Shown: positions 1-5,924, numbered from the stretch's first letter. The stretch: 6,360 nt of DNA from an uncultured Chthoniobacterales bacterium (GCA_934667795.1 CAKUMP010000140.1:1-6360); one strand, 5' to 3'. Notes: a model not told the origin generated them from the sequence alone. Numbers and translations are program-made.

Positions 1-1
1 A

Positions 2-61
2 CTCAGCATCATCGCAAATAATCTGGCCAGTATTTATGGAGGCAGTAATAACCACAGATAA
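2..61 (+). CDS. Possible C-terminal end of an upstream gene (partial)
   Basis: A reading frame open from the left edge ends at TAA 59-61 and would encode about 19 residues ending SIYGGSNNHR. Its codons (CTC, ATC, GCA, CTG, GCC, GGC) resemble those of the genes that follow. The preceding residues, LSIIANNLASIYGG, have the amphipathic look of a terminal helix, loosely like the end of a GAF-type domain, but this is too short to identify. An alternative frame open to TAG 87-89 would end in about 28 residues (IIWPVFMEAV...), vaguely like a penicillin-binding protein tail. It uses ATA, GTA and TCA codons that seem scarce elsewhere in the window. If the first frame is right, the gap to mglA is 34 nt and the two could be co-transcribed. 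Confidence 0.3.
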   Translation, partial: LSIIANNLASIYGGSNNHR

Positions 62-95
62 AGCAGCTTTCTTGAACCCTTATTCTTAGCATCTT

Positions 96-722
96 ATGTC
101 CATTATCAACTACGCCCGCAAAGAAATTCAGTTTAAAGTTGTTTACTACGGTCCCGCACTCTGCGGAAAAACGACCAACCTTCAGTATATTCACAGCAAA
201 ATCGATAATAACCATCGTGGCGATCTGGTGTCGCTTGCAACTGCCAGCGATCGTACCCTCTTCTTCGACTTTCTCCCGGTAAATGCCGTGGTCATTAAAG
301 GGTTCTCTACGAAATTCCAGCTCTATACCGTTCCGGGTCAGGTGATTTATAATGCGACCCGACAACTCGTCCTCCGAAGCGTGGACGGAATCGTCTTCGT
401 CGTCGATTCCCAATGGGATAAAATGGAAGAAAATGTGGAATCTTTCCAAAACCTTCAGGAAAACCTCGAAAAACAAAATATGTCGCTCGATGAAATCCCC
501 TATGTCGTTCAGTATAACAAACGCGATCTGGACGGGATCGCTCCCCTGAATTACCTGGAATTCCTTTTCAATAACCGCAAAAAACGGGTCCAATCGTTCG
601 AAGCCGTCGGTTCTACAGGACAAAACGTTTTTGCTACGCTAAATGCGGTATCCCAACTTTTGCTGCATAAATTCTCAAAAGATAATGATGCCGCCTCTCG
701 TCCAGTTGTTCCAACCCCCTAA
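96..722 (+). CDS. mglA: MglA-family Ras-like small GTPase
   Basis: Cytoplasmic GTP/GDP switch of the bacterial MglA family, which sets cell polarity and, in Myxococcus, gliding and pilus function. It has 208 residues against about 195 for M. xanthus MglA; the extra is mainly a C-terminal tail ending PVVPTP. Visible motifs are the P-loop G19-PALC-GKT26, Arg53 (matching the intrinsic arginine finger of M. xanthus MglA), the G3 motif TVPGQ at 78-82 with the family's Thr78 in place of Ras Asp and catalytic Gln82, the G4 motif NKRD at 141-144, and the G5-like EAV at 169-171. The third P-loop residue is Ala21, where M. xanthus has Gly21. The ATG at 96 is the only sensible start: the same frame has a stop at 87-89, and no ribosome binding site is visible. 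mglB follows after 85 bp, the reverse of the mglB-mglA order in Myxococcus. The family call is firm; the process controlled is inferred. Confidence 0.95.
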   Translation: MSIINYARKEIQFKVVYYGPALCGKTTNLQYIHSKIDNNHRGDLVSLATASDRTLFFDFLPVNAVVIKGFSTKFQLYTVPGQVIYNATRQLVLRSVDGIVFVVDSQWDKMEENVESFQNLQENLEKQNMSLDEIPYVVQYNKRDLDGIAPLNYLEFLFNNRKKRVQSFEAVGSTGQNVFATLNAVSQLLLHKFSKDNDAASRPVVPTP

Positions 723-723
723 T

Positions 724-759
724 ACTTTATAAATTTTATAATTTTCATAATTTTTATAG
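724..759 (+). repeat. Four imperfect 9-bp AT-rich tandem units between mglA and mglB
   Basis: The spacer holds four consecutive 9-mers, ACTTTATAA, ATTTTATAA, TTTTCATAA and TTTTTATAG (consensus about TTTTTATAA), starting 2 nt after the mglA stop. The whole 723-807 spacer is strikingly AT-rich compared with its neighbours. It contains a perfect TATAAT at 737-742, but that may arise from the repeat itself and has no well-spaced -35 partner. Function unknown. Confidence 0.55.
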
Positions 760-782
760 CTAATAAATACCCATACATACAT

Positions 783-793
783 TATAACCAGGA
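783..793 (+). promoter_or_regulatory. Weak -10-like box and purine-rich site ahead of mglB
   Basis: TATAAC (783-788) matches five of six -10 consensus bases and would start a transcript about 12 nt before the mglB ATG. AGGAAAG (790-796) begins inside this region and is the only Shine-Dalgarno-like sequence in front of any gene here; its AGGA core ends 14 nt from the start codon, rather far. No convincing -35 box is seen. The two elements overlap in use: if transcription began near 795, the purine site would not be in the mRNA. Confidence 0.2.
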
Positions 794-807
794 AAGTTGA
801 AATTCCT

Positions 808-1281
808 ATGGAGTCTATCCCATCCCTAAGTATTGAAGATGTCGCGAATATTGACGCGATTTTACAGAAATTCATCGAGAAATCGGAATCTGCCCTTGCG
901 GTAGTTGTTGATAAAGGTGGCAACGTGATCAGCCAGTACGGTGATCTCGATGTGCTGGATATCACGATTATCGCCGCACTTGCGGCAGGTTCCTTTGCGG
1001 CGACCAAGGAATTGGCGCGACGTATCGGTGAGGTCGAGTTTAACGCGCTGTATCACCAGGGCGACGGCAGTCACATTTTTATGTCATCTATCGATGAGGA
1101 TACGATCATGATCACCGTCTTTAATACCTCGACCACGATTGGGCTGGTGCGTCACTATTCCGGGGACGCATCCAAACAGTTGGCGACATTCCTTGAAGCC
1201 TTGCGGGGACGTCCGGCACAGGCGTTCAATTTTTCCATGGGCGAAGATGACAACAATGCCATTTTCGAAGAAAACCGGTAA
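808..1281 (+). CDS. mglB: MglB-like Roadblock/LC7 domain protein
   Basis: Small dimerising Roadblock/LC7 protein, the expected GTPase-activating and polarity partner of the MglA encoded just upstream. It has 157 residues, nearly the length of M. xanthus MglB (159). The Roadblock core spans about 15-133. It starts with a helix rich in Ile, Leu and Lys, followed by strand ALAVVVD (29-35), turn GGN and VISQYG (40-45). Next comes the typical central helix with AALAAGSFAATKELA (56-70), then strands around FMSSID and IMITVF, and a last helix (about 120-133). The C-terminal tail, from about 135, is acidic (GEDDN..EEN). No membrane segment or signal peptide is visible. In the known system MglB activates MglA GTP hydrolysis at the lagging pole; here this is inferred from family and adjacency. 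No other in-frame ATG lies upstream. Confidence 0.9.
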   Translation: MESIPSLSIEDVANIDAILQKFIEKSESALAVVVDKGGNVISQYGDLDVLDITIIAALAAGSFAATKELARRIGEVEFNALYHQGDGSHIFMSSIDEDTIMITVFNTSTTIGLVRHYSGDASKQLATFLEALRGRPAQAFNFSMGEDDNNAIFEENR

Positions 1282-1329
1282 ATTTCCCCTTTTTTTCTAA
1301 GGAAAAAGCATTTCAAATGATGCCACCAC

Positions 1330-1366
1330 TTGCACGGCATCCCCTGATACCGTATAAAATAACGTC
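1330..1366 (+). promoter_or_regulatory. Candidate promoter giving a leaderless exbB transcript
   Basis: TAAAAT (1355-1360, inside TATAAAAT 1353-1360) matches five of six -10 bases and lies 6 nt before the exbB ATG, so a start point at the usual distance falls on or next to that ATG. Upstream, TTGCAC (1330-1335) is a weak -35 candidate (three of six) at 19-bp spacing, slightly long. No ribosome binding site lies between, which fits leaderless initiation. The rest of the 1282-1366 spacer shows only a weak A/T hairpin (TTTTTC 1292-1297 with GAAAAA 1302-1307), too poor to call a terminator. Confidence 0.35.
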
Positions 1367-2017
1367 ATGTTAGATTTTATGCAAAAAGGGGGGCCGCTCA
1401 TGTGGCTGTTGTTAGGCTGCAGTATCCTCGCTCTCATGGTGCTCTTTGAGCGCCTGTTCTATTTCCATCGCTCGTCTATTAATGTGAGCGAATTCCTTCA
1501 AGGACTTGCTAACCTGATCCGTAAAGGGAATTTTTCTGAAGCTCTCCATGAATGCGCAGGGACACCCGGGCCGGTGGCACGCGTGATTCATACCGCGATC
1601 ATTAATCATAATGAACCGTTGCAGGAACTTCGCCATATTGTCCAGGAAGCCGGGCAACTCGAAATCCCAAAGCTGGAACGCAAACTGCGCATCCTCTCGA
1701 CGATTTCAATCGCAGCTCCCCTCATCGGGTTCCTGGGAACTGTGACAGGGATGATTGAAATTTTCAGTCAGTTGACTGCCCAGAGTGGTTACACTTCCGC
1801 AACCGATCTTTCCGAAGGGTTTTATACGTGTCTGCTGACGACTGCAGGCGGGATTGTGGTCGCGATCACGGCTTATGTCGCTTATAATTACCTGTCCGCA
1901 TGGGTCCAGACGTATCTCCATGAAATGGAACGCGCCGGAATCGAGGTGATCCATCTCCTCCATGAGGTCAAAAATTCTTCTGAAAAAGAAATTTCCAATA
2001 CAAGTCCCTCTGTCTGA
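1367..2017 (+). CDS. exbB: ExbB/TolQ/MotA-family proton channel protein
   Basis: Inner-membrane subunit of a proton-driven energy transducer. With 216 residues it shows the three-helix ExbB/TolQ plan: helix 1 at about 10-33 (PLMWLLLG...FERLFYF), a cytoplasmic stretch of about 75 residues including an EALHECAGTPGPVARV segment, helix 2 at about 111-133 with the signature GFLGTVTGMIEIF, and helix 3 at about 154-176 with LLTTAGGIVVAI. Thr125 (in the GT of GFLGT) and Thr159 correspond to the two channel threonines of E. coli ExbB (Thr148, Thr181). The short N-terminus lacks the extra leader seen in some ExbB proteins. It is 8 nt before exbD. A stop at 1355-1357 rules out a longer start; Met5 is the only close alternative. 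The same family includes TolQ and AglR; the TonB-like gene downstream favours ExbB. Confidence 0.93.
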   Translation: MLDFMQKGGPLMWLLLGCSILALMVLFERLFYFHRSSINVSEFLQGLANLIRKGNFSEALHECAGTPGPVARVIHTAIINHNEPLQELRHIVQEAGQLEIPKLERKLRILSTISIAAPLIGFLGTVTGMIEIFSQLTAQSGYTSATDLSEGFYTCLLTTAGGIVVAITAYVAYNYLSAWVQTYLHEMERAGIEVIHLLHEVKNSSEKEISNTSPSV

Positions 2018-2025
2018 TTTTTGTT

Positions 2026-2445
2026 ATGGCTATTAAATTACATCGTACAGAAGAACTGGAAGGGCATTTCCTGATTTTCCTTCCTCTGCTGGATGTGATT
2101 TTTCTTCTGTTGCTGTTCTTTATTTTGAATTCCAGTTTTGTGATTCAACCGGGGATTCAGGTAAAAGCGCCTTATTCTCCGTTTACGCTGGGCCCGGTTC
2201 AGTCCCCTACGATTATTACGATTACGGCCCCCCCTTCTTCCCAGATTTTTTATAAAAACCGCCCGATTTCGCTGGAAGATCTGGATCAGCAACTTCTTCA
2301 GGAAAATCTCCAGAAGACTGATCCTACGATCATTATTAACGCGGATAAAACCACTTCGTATGACCTGATTATGGAGGTCTCCCACCATTGCCTCTCGCTC
2401 GGATATCGCGTGGTTTTATCGACTTCTCTTGAACCCGGCTCATGA
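2026..2445 (+). CDS. exbD: ExbD/TolR-family biopolymer transport protein
   Basis: Single-pass partner of ExbB that lines the proton path and reaches into the periplasm. The 139 residues (typical 135-145) divide into a short cytoplasmic N-terminus (1-14), one very hydrophobic helix at about 15-37 (FLPLLDVIFLLLLFFIL) and a periplasmic domain of about 100 residues. Asp23, in the PLLDVIF motif, matches the essential membrane aspartate of ExbD (Asp25) and TolR (Asp23). The periplasmic part shows the expected pattern, with FYKNRPISLEDLDQQL (an xxNxxPISxxxL-like element) followed by PTIIINADKTTSYDLIMEV. The start follows the exbB stop by 8 nt with no ribosome binding site. Its last 4 nt overlap the next gene's start, suggesting translational coupling. 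Confidence 0.93.
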   Translation: MAIKLHRTEELEGHFLIFLPLLDVIFLLLLFFILNSSFVIQPGIQVKAPYSPFTLGPVQSPTIITITAPPSSQIFYKNRPISLEDLDQQLLQENLQKTDPTIIINADKTTSYDLIMEVSHHCLSLGYRVVLSTSLEPGS

Positions 2446-3170
2446 ATACTTCGCGTTTGACGGTTTTTCAATGGCCAGAAAAAAAACATGTGTCGATTTC
2501 GATCCTGATGTTCTTTTTTCTGTCTGTTTTCCTGCACGCGGCTTCGTTTTACCTTTTTCAGGTCGTTTATCCACCGGCAGTCGCTCTGCCCCCCTCTCCG
2601 GTTGCTCTTCAGATGCTTCAGTCAGAATCCTCGCCTTCTGCCATGGCCTCCCCATGGCTCCAGTCAGAAGACCCCAGCCTGATCGCCAGTACTTTGCTCC
2701 AGTTTCAACATACCCACACCCCGCTTCATTCTACTCCCTATAAACCCAATTATTCAGGCGATTCCTTGCCGCTTTTGCCGTTTCCACAACCCCAAAAACC
2801 ACCAACACTGCCCTTGACGCTCGCACCAGGGACAATGGGGACAATGGGGACAATGGAGACAGTGGTTGATGGAACTGGTGATGCAGGTGGGGTTGGGGTT
2901 GGAGCGAACGCAATTCGCCCCCATGTGGCATTCGCACCGGGGGTGGTGGTGCCGGAGGCTCCGGTGCTGGAACAGGATTTGCCGATTCCTCCGACACAAA
3001 TTCTGGTGCTTACCTCTGACGATGGACGCGTTTTTTCTGCTTTTATTCAAAATTCTTCCACTTCGCCACAGGCAGACCAACTTGCCTTGAATTGGATCCA
3101 AAAAGCTTCAAATCTCCCCAAAAATGCCAGTTTTATACTGGAAATCCTCTGGCTACCTGCCCAAAATTAA
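2442..3170 (+). CDS. TonB-like periplasm-spanning energy transducer
   Basis: This 242-residue protein is built like TonB (239 in E. coli). It has a short cytoplasmic N-terminus, one membrane helix at about 17-42, a long Pro/Ser-rich linker (44-182, with PP and PLPFPQPQKPP runs and a GTM tandem at 130-138 followed by Gly-rich sequence), and a compact C-terminal domain at 183-242. The helix contains Ser28-x3-His32 in LSVFLHAA, closely matching the LSVCIHGA of E. coli TonB whose Ser16 and His20 are needed for ExbBD coupling. The C-terminal DDGRVFSAFI...ALNWIQKASNLP resembles the TonB fold's PDGRV...AMRRWRYEP, but is short and lacks the YP-type front segment. The ATG overlaps the exbD stop by 4 nt, making the classic exbB-exbD-tonB order. 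Its outer-membrane partner is not in the window, so the substrate is unknown. A TolA- or Glt-like role is the alternative. Confidence 0.75.
   Translation: MNTSRLTVFQWPEKKHVSISILMFFFLSVFLHAASFYLFQVVYPPAVALPPSPVALQMLQSESSPSAMASPWLQSEDPSLIASTLLQFQHTHTPLHSTPYKPNYSGDSLPLLPFPQPQKPPTLPLTLAPGTMGTMGTMETVVDGTGDAGGVGVGANAIRPHVAFAPGVVVPEAPVLEQDLPIPPTQILVLTSDDGRVFSAFIQNSSTSPQADQLALNWIQKASNLPKNASFILEILWLPAQN
2829..2864 (+). repeat. In-frame 9-bp tandem repeat in the TonB-like linker
   Basis: Three exact copies of GGGACAATG (2829-2855) and a fourth with two mismatches (2856-2864) encode GTM-GTM-GTM-ETV (residues 130-141). Because the unit is 9 bp, gain or loss of copies would lengthen or shorten the periplasmic linker without breaking the frame. 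The regularly spaced G-runs, and the run GGTGGGGTTGGGGTTGG at 2886-2902, make the coding strand a G-quadruplex candidate. Confidence 0.8.
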
Positions 3171-3176
3171 ACCGTA

Positions 3177-3416
3177 ATGATCCGTGTCAGCCTCCAATTT
3201 CTTGTTTTCATTTATCTTTTTGCTTTTCTTACGGTTGTTTTTTCGATGTGGTGGTTATATGAATGGCGCCGAAAACGAAAAGAATTTCGTACTAGGCAAC
3301 ACCGCCTTAAGTGTTATACTTGTGGATTGGAATTTGAAGATAAATCAAATGAGGATTTAGCCCGCTGCCCGCGGTGCGATTCTCTCAATGAAAGAGTAAA
3401 TCAAGAAATTATTTAA
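3177..3416 (+). CDS. Small membrane-anchored zinc-ribbon protein
   Basis: I do not recognise a named family. The 79 residues show one N-terminal membrane helix at about 6-28, followed at once by a strongly basic stretch (WRRKRKEFRTRQHR, 30-43). By the positive-inside rule this places the C-terminus in the cytoplasm. That part is a rubredoxin-like zinc ribbon with Cys46-x2-Cys49 and Cys64-x2-Cys67, separated by 14 residues, and the knuckle sequences CYTCG and CPRC. The short tail is NERVNQEII. It begins 6 nt after the TonB-like stop and ends 4 nt before guaB3, so it belongs to the same transcription unit. Metal binding is a strong inference and biological role unknown. It could be an adaptor for the neighbouring membrane complex, or a small housekeeping protein carried along in the operon. 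Confidence 0.8.
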   Translation: MIRVSLQFLVFIYLFAFLTVVFSMWWLYEWRRKRKEFRTRQHRLKCYTCGLEFEDKSNEDLARCPRCDSLNERVNQEII

Positions 3417-3420
3417 TGTT

Positions 3421-4599
3421 ATGGGAATGTGGATCGGTCGCAACAGAAAAGCTCGGGTAACTTACGGATTCGATGAAATCGCGCTGGTACCCGGTAATGT
3501 CACTATTAACCCTAATGAAGTGGATATCACTTTCAGAATTCCTAAAAAGGATGGCAGTCATATCCAATTGGATATTCCTATTCTGGCAAGTGCAATGGAT
3601 GGTGTGGTGGACGTTCGCTTCGCAAGTGAGATGGGAAGGCTCGGCGGTCTCGCAGTGCTGAACCTCGAAGGAATTCAGACCCGCTATGAAAACCCGGATG
3701 AGGTGCTGGATAAAATCCTCGGCGCAGATAAAGAAACAGTCACGGCGCTGCTTCAGAAAATTTATACGCAGCCGATTCAGGAAGAGTTAATCGCACGCAG
3801 AATCAAGGAAATTAAAGATTCCGGTGCCATCGCAGCAGTTTCTTCCATTCCACAAAAAGCCCATCATTATGGCAAAATTGCTCAGGAAGCCGGTGTGGAC
3901 GTTTTTGTAGTCCAGTCCACGGTCTCGACGGTCCGTCACATTTCTTCCGAATACGAATCTCTCGATCTCAAAAAATTCTGTTCGGAAATGGACGCCCCGG
4001 TGATTGTCGGAAATACGGTGGGGTATGATGTGACGCTCGAAATTATGGAATGTGGTGTTGCCGGTGTGTTAATCGGGGTTGGCCCCGGTGCGGCCTGTAC
4101 TTCTCGCGGAGTGCTGGGACTGGGTGTCCCTCAGGTGACTGCCACGGTGGATTGTGCGGCTGCACGGGATGCCTATTACAAAAAGTCCGGACGTTATGTC
4201 CCGATTATCACCGATGGTGGAATGAGCAAAGGAGGAGACGTTTGTAAAGCACTCGCTTCCGGCTCCGATGCTGTGATGGTGGGCTCTGCTTTCGCAAAAG
4301 CAAAAGAAGCACCCGGTCGCGGATACCACTGGGGAATGGCAACACCACACGCAAACCTCCCACGCGGAACCCGTATCAAGGTCGGTACCACCGGCTCCCT
4401 CAAACAAATCCTGTTCGGCCCGGCCGAAGTGGATGATGGCAGCGAAAACCTCGTCGGCGCAATCACGACTTGTATGGGAAATGTCGGAAAAGCTTCCATC
4501 CGCGAATTCCAGGAAACGGAAATCATTATCGCTCCCTCCATTAAAACCGAAGGAAAACTGTTCCAGACCGTCCAGAGCGTCGGTATGGGAACCCGTTAA
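3421..4599 (+). CDS. guaB3: GuaB3-type IMP dehydrogenase family protein
   Basis: A TIM-barrel enzyme of the IMP dehydrogenase/GMP reductase family, 392 residues long. Canonical GuaB has about 490 because of a CBS-domain insert; here there is no such insert, as in the GuaB3 group. Substrate-site elements are SAMDGVVD (57-64), the catalytic loop GVGPGAACTSRGVLGLG with nucleophile Cys226, the phosphate-binding TDGGMSKGGDV (264-274) and VMVGSAFA (285-292), then the YHWGM segment (302-306). GuaB3 of cyanobacteria has been reported to act as an IMP dehydrogenase (IMP to XMP with NAD, toward GMP), while the role of actinobacterial GuaB3 is less clear. The ATG at 3421 is used, but Met3 (3427) is equally possible; neither has a ribosome binding site. 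It starts 4 nt after the zinc-ribbon gene. Family membership is firm; the exact reaction is inferred. Confidence 0.88.
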   Translation: MGMWIGRNRKARVTYGFDEIALVPGNVTINPNEVDITFRIPKKDGSHIQLDIPILASAMDGVVDVRFASEMGRLGGLAVLNLEGIQTRYENPDEVLDKILGADKETVTALLQKIYTQPIQEELIARRIKEIKDSGAIAAVSSIPQKAHHYGKIAQEAGVDVFVVQSTVSTVRHISSEYESLDLKKFCSEMDAPVIVGNTVGYDVTLEIMECGVAGVLIGVGPGAACTSRGVLGLGVPQVTATVDCAAARDAYYKKSGRYVPIITDGGMSKGGDVCKALASGSDAVMVGSAFAKAKEAPGRGYHWGMATPHANLPRGTRIKVGTTGSLKQILFGPAEVDDGSENLVGAITTCMGNVGKASIREFQETEIIIAPSIKTEGKLFQTVQSVGMGTR

Positions 4600-4621
4600 A
4601 ATCCTATCTACACACCCATCA

Positions 4622-4635
4622 CGTATTACGTATTA
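4622..4635 (+). repeat. Two-copy CGTATTA tandem in the guaB3-fabF spacer
   Basis: The 61-bp spacer contains CGTATTA twice in direct succession. It shows no convincing terminator hairpin or -35/-10 pair and no ribosome binding site before fabF (the bases before the ATG are CGCTTCCTATTCAT). It may be a remnant of a longer tandem array or chance; fabF could be read through from guaB3. Confidence 0.35.
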
Positions 4636-4660
4636 ACCCATTCACACGCTTCCTATTCAT

Positions 4661-5908
4661 ATGGCTTATAAAAGAGTAGTCATCACCGGCATGGGCATCG
4701 AGACACCTCTTGGGTCCGACCTCAAAACTTTTTGGTCAAATCTCTCCAATGGAGTCAGTGGTATCGATCAAATTACCCATTTTGATACCACCGGATACGC
4801 TTGCACGATCGCTGGCGAAGTCCGTGATTTTGATACCAAAAAAGGATTCAAAAAACCAAAGGATGCCAAGCGCACGGATCGCTATACCCAATTGGCAATG
4901 GCGGCCGCTAAATCCGCTCTGGAAGATTCTGCTATCGATCTGGAAAAAACCAATCTGGATCGCTTCGGCGTGGTGGTGGGTTCGGGTATCGGAGGACTCA
5001 TGACTCTTCAGGAGCAGATCAATATCCTCTATACTAAAGGTCCTGACCGTATTTCTCCCTTCATGATCCCGATGATGATCAGTAATATGGCCAGCGGACT
5101 CATTTCGATGGAATATGGACTCGGCGGACCGAATATGTCGGTCGTGACAGCATGTGCAACAGCAAATAACTCTCTCGGGGAAGCGTTCCGCATGATCCGT
5201 TCCGGTGAAGCGGACCTCTTCCTCGCGGGGGGCTCCGAAGCTTCGGTGGTGCCAATCGGTATCGCAGGCTTTGCTGCAATGCGCGCGCTCAGTACCCGCA
5301 ACGATGCGCCCAAACAGGCATCCCGCCCGTTTGACAAGGATCGTGACGGTTTCGTGATGGGAGAAGGCGCCGGCGTTCTCTTGCTGGAAGAACTCGAACA
5401 CGCACGCGCACGCGGTGCGACAATCTATGCGGAACTCGTAGGATATGGACTCAGCGCAGATGCCTATCACATGACTTCCCCCAGTCCGGATGGTTCAGGT
5501 GCGGCTCGTTGTATGAAAAATGCCCTGGAGATGGCACAGTTGAATCCCACCGATGTGCAATATATCAACGCTCATGGAACTTCTACCGGACTCGGTGATG
5601 TCTGCGAAACTCAGGCAATCAAAAACGTTTTCGGCGATTATGCCAAAAATGGTCTGATGGTCAGCTCTACGAAATCCATGACCGGCCACCTCCTCGGAGC
5701 TGCCGGAAGTGTGGAACTGGCAGCCTCCATCCTGGCTCTTCAGAATCAGGTCCTTCCACCGACCATCAACCTGGATAACCCCGACCCCGAATGCGATCTG
5801 GATTATATCCCCCATACCGCCCGCCAGGCAAATGTGGATACCATCCTCTCCAACTCCTTCGGATTCGGCGGCCATAACGCCACCCTGGTCATCCGCAAGT
5901 TTGCATAA
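4661..5908 (+). CDS. fabF: Beta-ketoacyl-[acyl-carrier-protein] synthase II
   Basis: Cytoplasmic condensing enzyme of type II fatty-acid synthesis that extends acyl-ACP by two carbons using malonyl-ACP. It has 415 residues (E. coli FabF 413), complete from MAYKRVVITGMG to FGFGGHNATLVIRKF. The thiolase-fold active site is intact: Cys165 in TACATANNS, His305 in NAHGTSTG, Lys338 in STKSMTGH and His343 in the same motif, giving the Cys-His-His triad plus lysine. The gatekeeper-loop glycines GFGGHN are near the end. GSGIGGL (108-113) and RPFDKDRDGFVMGEGAG (222-238) are also typical. Small departure: HGTST is followed by GLGD where E. coli has PAGD. No acyl carrier protein gene is adjacent; the upstream neighbour is guaB3 at 61 nt, so it may be co-transcribed or have its own start. 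Confidence 0.97.
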   Translation: MAYKRVVITGMGIETPLGSDLKTFWSNLSNGVSGIDQITHFDTTGYACTIAGEVRDFDTKKGFKKPKDAKRTDRYTQLAMAAAKSALEDSAIDLEKTNLDRFGVVVGSGIGGLMTLQEQINILYTKGPDRISPFMIPMMISNMASGLISMEYGLGGPNMSVVTACATANNSLGEAFRMIRSGEADLFLAGGSEASVVPIGIAGFAAMRALSTRNDAPKQASRPFDKDRDGFVMGEGAGVLLLEELEHARARGATIYAELVGYGLSADAYHMTSPSPDGSGAARCMKNALEMAQLNPTDVQYINAHGTSTGLGDVCETQAIKNVFGDYAKNGLMVSSTKSMTGHLLGAAGSVELAASILALQNQVLPPTINLDNPDPECDLDYIPHTARQANVDTILSNSFGFGGHNATLVIRKFA

Positions 5909-5924
5909 CCCCTGGCCCCGGCTA

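Noticed and set aside
9..623. Open frame of 204 codons on the minus strand opposite mglA
   Set aside because: It lies opposite a gene with complete GTPase motifs and shows no recognisable domain; it is an antisense by-product.
1292..1307. Terminator between mglB and exbB
   Set aside because: The stem is six A-T/C-G pairs, almost all A-T, with a 4-nt loop and no following T-run.
1317..1373. 18-codon frame beginning ATGATG and overlapping the exbB start, a possible leader peptide
   Set aside because: No ribosome binding site, no attenuator structure and no codon pattern suggesting regulation; a frame this short is expected by chance.
2429..2743. Overlapping 104-codon frame across the exbD/TonB-like junction
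   Set aside because: The 242-residue frame starts at the ATGA overlap and carries a TonB helix with the Ser-x3-His motif; the alternative has no domain and would replace only part of it.
4736..5470. Open frame of 244 codons on the minus strand opposite fabF
   Set aside because: fabF is a complete, well-matched gene; the antisense product is rich in His, Cys and Arg and has no recognisable fold.
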